Origin: Oxalobacteraceae bacterium UBA6704
GTDB taxonomy: Bacteria; Pseudomonadota; Gammaproteobacteria; Burkholderiales; Burkholderiaceae_D
Assembly (NCBI GenBank): GCA_002454505.1
Contig: DKJA01000063.1
Location: 1 to 19,935, forward strand
Direction of reading: 5' to 3'
DNA length: 19,935 bases
Positions 15,234-19,935 of this stretch are shown here, piece after piece (position 1 is the stretch's first letter; every line of letters begins with the position of its first letter). The position numbers were made by a program, and so were the translations under genes. The notes under the pieces are model-generated. The model searched no databases, was not told where the DNA came from, and was given only the letters and a program-made list of their open reading frames with translations.

Positions 15234-16532
15234 ATGACGCCGCCGCCGTCCCGCGTGAGCTCCCAGGTGAATTATTACCGGGCCACGGCGGATGGTGCGG
15301 CTTACCCGCCGCTGGCCGGCAGGGCCGATTGCGCCGTGTGCGTGATCGGCGGCGGCTTCGCGGGCCTGAACACGGCGCTGTCGCTACTTGAGCGGGGCGA
15401 GCGCGATGTGATCGTGCTGGAGGCGGAAACCATCGGCCACGGCGCATCGGGCCGCAACGGCGGCTTCGTGTTCGGCGGTTTTTCGCTGGGCGAGTCCGCT
15501 TTGCTGCGCAGTTGCGGGCCCGCCGAAGCGCGCCGTCTATATCGCTCAACCCTCGATGCCGTCGATCTGATCCGTCGCCGCATCGAACGGCATGGCATCG
15601 ATTGCGACCCCGTTCATGCCGGCGTCTATCTGGCCAACTGGTTCGACGACGACCGGCTGCTGCACGACCGCCGGCGCCTGATGCTCGACCACTTCGGCGT
15701 GGACTGGCAGTTGATCGGCCGCGACGAATTTTCGGCACTGGCACGCAGCCGGCGCTATTTCGGCGCGCTGTACGAACCCGATGCCTTCCACTTTCACCCG
15801 CTGAAGTACGCGCACGGGCTGGCCCGGGCCTTGTCAGCAGGCGGCATCGGCATCCACGAAGGCAGCCGCGTGACTGCGCTGATCCGCGATGGCGCGCAAG
15901 GCTGGCGCGTGACGACGGGCAGTGGCGAAGTCCGCGCCCGCGACGTGATCCTGTGCGGCGGCGGCTACCTGGGCCGCCTGCATGCGCAACTTGCCCGCGC
16001 CACGCTGCCCGTCGCGACCTACGTGATGGTCACCGAACCGCTCGGCGCCCGCCTGGCCGACGTTCTGGGCACCAGTGCCGCCATCTACGACACCCGTTTC
16101 GCCTTCGACTACTACCGTCCGCTGCCCGATACGCGGCTGCTGTGGGGCGGCCGCATCTCGGTGCGCGACCGCGCGGCCGGCGCCGTGGCCCGCCTGCTGG
16201 CCGCCGACATGCGCAAGGTGTACCCGCAACTGGCAGGTGTGCGCATCGACCACGCATGGAGCGGCACGATGAGCTACGGCCGGCACCAGATGCCGCAGAT
16301 GGGCCATCTGGGCGACGGCCTTTGGTTCGGCAGCGGCTTCGGCGGCCATGGCGTGGCGCCGACGACGCTGTGCGGCGAACTGCTGGCGCAGGCCGTGCTG
16401 GGCGCGCCTCAGGAACTGGACCGGTTCGCCCGCTGGGGACTGGCGCGGACCGGCGGGCTGGCCGGCCTGGGCGCCGCGCAACTGACCTACTGGCTGCGCA
16501 GCCTGCAGGACAGGCTGCGCACGCGGGCATGA
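15234..16532 (+). CDS. FAD-dependent amine/amino acid oxidoreductase (DAO family, PuuB/OrdL-like)
   Basis: The 432-residue product is a DAO-type flavoprotein. The N-terminal dinucleotide fold has VCVIGGGFAGLNTALSLLE with GGGFAG at 39-44 and the ribose-binding Glu63 in IVLEAE, followed by GHGASGRNGGF (69-79), the pattern of gamma-glutamylputrescine oxidase and related proteins. The C-terminal part has the second FAD contact, FGSGFGGHGVAPT. These enzymes oxidise secondary or primary amines with release of hydrogen peroxide; the substrate here cannot be told. No signal peptide or membrane segment is seen. The ATG lies three bases after the ldcA stop, so the two are co-transcribed. No other putrescine-pathway genes are adjacent, so I do not assign puuB. 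Confidence 0.85.
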   Translation: MTPPPSRVSSQVNYYRATADGAAYPPLAGRADCAVCVIGGGFAGLNTALSLLERGERDVIVLEAETIGHGASGRNGGFVFGGFSLGESALLRSCGPAEARRLYRSTLDAVDLIRRRIERHGIDCDPVHAGVYLANWFDDDRLLHDRRRLMLDHFGVDWQLIGRDEFSALARSRRYFGALYEPDAFHFHPLKYAHGLARALSAGGIGIHEGSRVTALIRDGAQGWRVTTGSGEVRARDVILCGGGYLGRLHAQLARATLPVATYVMVTEPLGARLADVLGTSAAIYDTRFAFDYYRPLPDTRLLWGGRISVRDRAAGAVARLLAADMRKVYPQLAGVRIDHAWSGTMSYGRHQMPQMGHLGDGLWFGSGFGGHGVAPTTLCGELLAQAVLGAPQELDRFARWGLARTGGLAGLGAAQLTYWLRSLQDRLRTRA

Positions 16533-16562
16533 TGCCGGCTCTGCTGCGGGGATGGTCGCGAA

Positions 16563-16570
16563 ATGGTAAA
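16563..16570 (+). promoter_or_regulatory. Possible extended -10 promoter of the ABC-F gene
   Basis: ATGGTAAAAT contains TGGTAAAAT, an extended -10 (TGN before a five-of-six match to TATAAT), about 40 bases before the GTG start. No good -35 is seen, as can be the case for extended -10 promoters. It separates the queE-to-oxidoreductase group from the ABC-F, nadA, nadC group. Confidence 0.4.
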
Positions 16571-16609
16571 ATTGCAGGTTAATTGAAACTATCGCTCGAG
16601 GGCTCATCA

Positions 16610-18208
16610 GTGCTATCCACCGCTAACATCACCATGCAGTTCGGCGTCAAGCCGCTGTTCGAGAACATCTCCGTCAAGTTCGGCGACGGCAACCGCTACG
16701 GTCTGATCGGCGCCAACGGCTGCGGCAAGTCCACGTTCATGAAGATCCTGGGCGGCGACCTGGAACCGTCCGGCGGCAACGTCATGCTGGACGTGAACGA
16801 GCGCCTGGGCAAACTGCGCCAGGACCAGTTCGCGTACGAAGAGATGCGCGTGCTGGACGTCGTCATGATGGGCCACACCGAGATGTGGGCCGCGATCCAG
16901 GAACGCGACGCGATCTACGCGAATCCGGATGCGACCGACGACGACTACATGAAAGCCGCCGACCTGGAAGGCAAGGTCTCGGAATACGACGGCTACACGG
17001 CCGAAGCGCGCGCCGGCGAACTGCTGCTGGGCGCCGGTGTCGACATCGAACTGCACAAGGGCCCGATGAGCGCCGTGGCGCCGGGCTGGAAGCTGCGCGT
17101 GCTGCTGGCGCAGGCGCTGTTCTCGAATCCGGACATCCTGCTGCTCGACGAACCGACCAATAACCTGGACATCAACACGATCCGCTGGCTCGAGGACGTG
17201 CTGAACCAGCGCAACTCGACGATGATCATCATCTCCCACGATCGTCACTTCCTGAACCAGGTGTGCACGCACGTGGCCGATATGGATTACGGCACGCTGA
17301 AGATCTATCCGGGCAATTACGACGACTACATGCTGGCCTCCACGCAGGCCCGCAACCAGCAGCTGGCCAACAACGCGAAAGCCAAGGACAAGGTCGCCGA
17401 GCTGCAGGACTTCGTGCGCCGCTTCTCGGCGAATAAATCGAAGGCCCGCCAGGCCACGTCCCGCGCCAAGATGATCGACAAGATCAAGGTCGAGGACATC
17501 AAACCATCCTCGCGCGCGTATCCGTTCGTGCGCTTCGAAGGCGAGAAGAAGCTGCACCGCCTGGCCGTCGAGGTGGACAGCATCTCGAAAACCTACGACA
17601 AGGCGTTGTTCAAGAACTTCTCGATCCTCGTCGAAGCAGGCGAACGCATCGCCATCATCGGTGCCAACGGTGCCGGCAAGACGACGATGCTGCGCTGCAT
17701 CGGCGGCGACCTGGCGAAACTGCAGCCGGACACCGGCTTCGTCAAGTGGGCCGAGAACGCCAACGTGGGCTACATGCCGCAGGATCCGACGGAAGACTTC
17801 GCAACGGACGCGAACCTGACGGACTGGATGGGCCAATGGACCAAGGAAGGCGACGACGACCAGGCCGTCCGCTCGATCCTGGGCCGCCTGCTGTTCGGCG
17901 GCGACGAAGTGAAGAAGGCCGTGCGCGTGCTGTCCGGCGGCGAGAAGGGCCGCATGATGTACGGCAAACTGATGCTGGGCCGTCACAACGTGCTGCTGCT
18001 CGATGAACCGACCAACCACATGGACATGGAATCGATCGAATCGCTGAACGTGGCGCTGGACAAGTACGCCGGCACGCTGATCTTCGTGTCGCACGACCGC
18101 GAATTCGTGTCGTCGCTGGCCAACCGCATCATCGAGATCAAGGAAAACGAAGTCGTCGATTTCCGCGGCAACTACGAAGAGTACCTGACCAGCCAGGGCA
18201 TCGACTAA
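16610..18208 (+). CDS. ybiT: ABC-F family ATPase, YbiT type
   Basis: The 532-residue product has two ABC ATPase domains joined by a linker and no membrane part, so it is an ABC-F protein, a class acting on the ribosome. Domain one has Walker A GANGCGKST (34-42) and Walker B DEPTNNLD (180-187), with the degenerate signature VAPGWKLR before the latter, as in YbiT. The linker (about 245-310) is rich in Lys, Arg and Ala. Domain two has Walker A GANGAGKTT (351-359), signature LSGGEKGR (441-448) and DEPTNHMD (465-472). Length and the start VLSTANITMQFGVKPLFENISVKFG match E. coli YbiT (530 residues). I chose GTG 16610, preceded by GAGGG with eight bases between; a TTG at 16583 would add nine atypical residues. 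The gene is well conserved; its exact translational role is not settled. nadA follows 22 bases on. Confidence 0.92.
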   Translation: MLSTANITMQFGVKPLFENISVKFGDGNRYGLIGANGCGKSTFMKILGGDLEPSGGNVMLDVNERLGKLRQDQFAYEEMRVLDVVMMGHTEMWAAIQERDAIYANPDATDDDYMKAADLEGKVSEYDGYTAEARAGELLLGAGVDIELHKGPMSAVAPGWKLRVLLAQALFSNPDILLLDEPTNNLDINTIRWLEDVLNQRNSTMIIISHDRHFLNQVCTHVADMDYGTLKIYPGNYDDYMLASTQARNQQLANNAKAKDKVAELQDFVRRFSANKSKARQATSRAKMIDKIKVEDIKPSSRAYPFVRFEGEKKLHRLAVEVDSISKTYDKALFKNFSILVEAGERIAIIGANGAGKTTMLRCIGGDLAKLQPDTGFVKWAENANVGYMPQDPTEDFATDANLTDWMGQWTKEGDDDQAVRSILGRLLFGGDEVKKAVRVLSGGEKGRMMYGKLMLGRHNVLLLDEPTNHMDMESIESLNVALDKYAGTLIFVSHDREFVSSLANRIIEIKENEVVDFRGNYEEYLTSQGID

Positions 18209-18230
18209 TCATTTGGAGCTTGTGCGAGCG

Positions 18231-19397
18231 ATGAGTACTGTAGCCAATCCGATAGCCATCCCCGTCAAAACCGTCGAGTACGAAAAGCCCCTGCTGGACG
18301 ACAACCAGCAGGGCGGCAGCTGCGTGGCCCATGCGTGGGCACGTACGCCGGCGCCCGTGCCGGCCGATGAAAAGATCCTGCTGAAGGAACGCATCCGCAC
18401 GCTGCTGCGTGAACGGGGCGCCGTGCTCGTCGCCCATTACTACGTCGACGCGGACCTGCAGGACCTGGCCGAGGAAACCGGCGGCTGCGTGTCCGACTCG
18501 CTGGAGATGGCGCGCTTCGGCCGCGATCACCCGGCGAAAACGCTGGTCGTCGCCGGCGTCAAGTTCATGGGCGAGACGGCGAAGATCCTGTCGCCGGAAA
18601 AGACCATCCTGATGCCCGACCTGGATGCCACCTGCTCGCTGGACCTGGGCTGCGACCCGGACGAATTCGCGGCCTTCTGCGACCAGCATCCGGACCGCAC
18701 CGTCGTCGTGTATGCCAACACCAGCGCGGCCGTCAAGGCGCGTGCCGACTGGATGGTGACGTCGTCCATCGGCTTGGACATCGTCAAGCACCTGCACGAG
18801 CAGGGCAAGAAAATCCTGTGGGCGCCCGACAAGCACCTGGGCGGCTACATCCAGAAACAGACCGGCGCGGACATGCTGCTGTGGCAGGGCTCCTGCCTCG
18901 TGCACGACGAGTTCAAGGGCGTCGAACTGGATCTGCTGAAGGCCGAATATCCGGATGCGAAAGTGCTGGTGCACCCGGAATCGCCGGCCAATGTGGTGGC
19001 GCAGGCGGATGTTGTCGGCTCCACGTCGCAACTGATCGCCGCGGCGGTGGAACTGCCGGCCACGCATTTCATCGTCGCCACCGACAACGGCATCCTGCAC
19101 AAGATGCGCAATGCGGCGCCGACGAAAACCTTCATCGAAGCGCCCACCGCCGGCAACAGCGCCACGTGCAAGAGCTGCGCGCACTGCCCGTGGATGGCGA
19201 TGAACGGCTTGCGCAACCTGATCGATGTGCTGGAAAACCTGGGCAACGAGATCCACGTGGATCCGGTCGTGGGCGAACAGGCCAAGGTATCGATCAACCG
19301 CATGCTGGACTTCGCCGCGGCGAAGAAGGCCAAGGTGGCACCCGGCGCCGACCTGGCGCAGGAAGCAAAACTGTTTTCGGGAATAGGACCGGCATGA
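18231..19397 (+). CDS. nadA: Quinolinate synthase A
   Basis: NadA condenses iminoaspartate with dihydroxyacetone phosphate to quinolinate, the second step of NAD synthesis from aspartate, using an oxygen-sensitive [4Fe-4S] cluster. The 388-residue product has the cluster ligands Cys135 (LDATCSLDLGC), Cys222 (WQGSCLVHDEF) and Cys319 in CKSCAHCPWM (Cys313, 316, 319); all are offset by exactly 22 from E. coli Cys113, 200 and 297. AHYYVDADLQDLAEETGGCVSDSLEMARFG is the usual N-terminal motif. I chose ATG 18231; GGAG at 18215-18218 is rather far from it, and an in-frame GTG at 18222 is too close to it, so the start is slightly uncertain. nadC overlaps by ATGA. nadB, the preceding step, is not in the window. 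Confidence 0.96.
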   Translation: MSTVANPIAIPVKTVEYEKPLLDDNQQGGSCVAHAWARTPAPVPADEKILLKERIRTLLRERGAVLVAHYYVDADLQDLAEETGGCVSDSLEMARFGRDHPAKTLVVAGVKFMGETAKILSPEKTILMPDLDATCSLDLGCDPDEFAAFCDQHPDRTVVVYANTSAAVKARADWMVTSSIGLDIVKHLHEQGKKILWAPDKHLGGYIQKQTGADMLLWQGSCLVHDEFKGVELDLLKAEYPDAKVLVHPESPANVVAQADVVGSTSQLIAAAVELPATHFIVATDNGILHKMRNAAPTKTFIEAPTAGNSATCKSCAHCPWMAMNGLRNLIDVLENLGNEIHVDPVVGEQAKVSINRMLDFAAAKKAKVAPGADLAQEAKLFSGIGPA

Positions 19398-19935
19398 GCA
19401 CTCTCTTGAACCCTTACGCACCGTTCGACGCGGCGCTGACGAAGGCCTTTGAAACCAATCTGCTGGCGGCCCTGCTGGAAGACGTCGGCACGGGCGATCT
19501 GACCGGCAAGCTGGTGCCGGAAGCAGGGCGGTCGGCTGCCCGTGTGATCGTCCGCGAAGACGCCGTGCTGTGCGGCGCGCCGTGGTTCGAGGGCATCATG
19601 CACGCCATCGATTCGACCATCGGCATCGAATGGCATTACGCCGAAGGCGATGCGATGGCGGCCGATACGCCTGTCTGCACGCTGGTGGGTTCGTCGCGCA
19701 AGATCCTGACAGCCGAACGGTCGGCACTGAACTTCCTGCAGCTGATGTCGGGCGTGGCGACGGCAACCCGCCGCTACGTGAAACTGATCGAAGGCACGCA
19801 GGCGGCCATCCTCGACACGCGCAAGACGCTGCCCGGCCTGCGGCTGGCGCAGAAGTATGCGGTGCGCGTCGGCGGCGGCCAGAACCAGCGCCTGGCGCTG
19901 TACGACGGCATCCTGATCAAGGAAAACCACATCGC
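19394..19935 (+). CDS. nadC: Nicotinate-nucleotide pyrophosphorylase (quinolinate phosphoribosyltransferase), cut by window end
   Basis: NadC converts quinolinate and PRPP to nicotinate mononucleotide, the step after NadA. The first 180 codons are present and open to the window end. They show LLEDVGTGDLTG (about 27-38), SALNFLQLMSGVATATRRYV, the PRPP/quinolinate-binding ILDTRKTLPGLRLAQKYAVRVGGG and LYDGILIKENHI. In the segment after GGG this protein reads QNQRLALYDG, where many NadC proteins have NHRLGL; the usual histidine is a glutamine. The ATG (19394) overlaps the nadA TGA (19395-19397) as ATGA, so the two are co-translated. Assignment is firm; the missing C-terminal part lies beyond the window. 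Confidence 0.95.
   Translation, partial: MSTLLNPYAPFDAALTKAFETNLLAALLEDVGTGDLTGKLVPEAGRSAARVIVREDAVLCGAPWFEGIMHAIDSTIGIEWHYAEGDAMAADTPVCTLVGSSRKILTAERSALNFLQLMSGVATATRRYVKLIEGTQAAILDTRKTLPGLRLAQKYAVRVGGGQNQRLALYDGILIKENHI

Noticed and set aside
16613..18094. A 493-codon open frame opposite the ABC-F gene
   Set aside because: It is antisense to a clear ABC-F gene with all nucleotide-binding motifs; the composition is that of a shadow frame.

Overview
The window looks like a chromosomal segment of a high-GC betaproteobacterium, most likely of the Oxalobacteraceae (Massilia, Pseudoduganella or Duganella type). The grounds are strongly G/C-biased third codon positions, a QueE with the long CX14CX2C iron-sulfur loop, a secreted M10 metalloprotease ending in a DUF4214 domain, a small CzcI-like exported protein, and a GGGGACAG-type palindrome. 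The genus is an inference from gene content.

Layout. Bases 1-348 hold the C-terminal part of an IS1595-family transposase, cut by the window edge. A periplasmic prolyl oligopeptidase (558-2696, +) follows and converges on an undecaprenyl-diphosphatase gene (uppP, 2723-3574, -); a perfect-stem palindrome between them overlaps the uppP stop codon. uppP shares an ATGA overlap with an upstream TerC-CBS-CorC membrane protein gene (3571-5133, -). Upstream of that, on the same strand, are a small exported Cys/His-containing protein (5226-5576) and a large M16 zinc peptidase (5648-8494). Divergent from the M16 gene is a serralysin-like M10 protease with RTX-type repeats and DUF4214 (8669-10381, +). 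It converges on a PAS-GGDEF diguanylate cyclase (10400-11401, -), which has a HisKA_3 sensor kinase gene upstream on the same strand (11517-12545, -).

From 12695 to the end everything is on the + strand. queE, queD and tadA come first: the first two serve queuosine synthesis and the third makes inosine, so all three concern tRNA position 34. They are followed by an LD-carboxypeptidase (ldcA) with a TTG start and by an FAD-dependent amine oxidoreductase, all closely spaced. A likely new promoter precedes a YbiT-type ABC-F ATPase, which is followed by nadA and nadC (overlapping by ATGA, nadC cut by the window end), two successive steps of NAD synthesis.

Most of the window is housekeeping or well-known families, and I do not see a clearly new multi-gene system. 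The points most worth checking are at the level of gene arrangement and translation initiation: an 11-codon open frame with a strong ribosome binding site whose stop overlaps the TTG start of ldcA; a 14-base tandem duplication that doubles the start region of the M10 protease; the coupling of a TerC/CorC protein to UppP behind a structured leader; and an almost sensor-less kinase beside a diguanylate cyclase. All intergenic gaps are under 300 bases.
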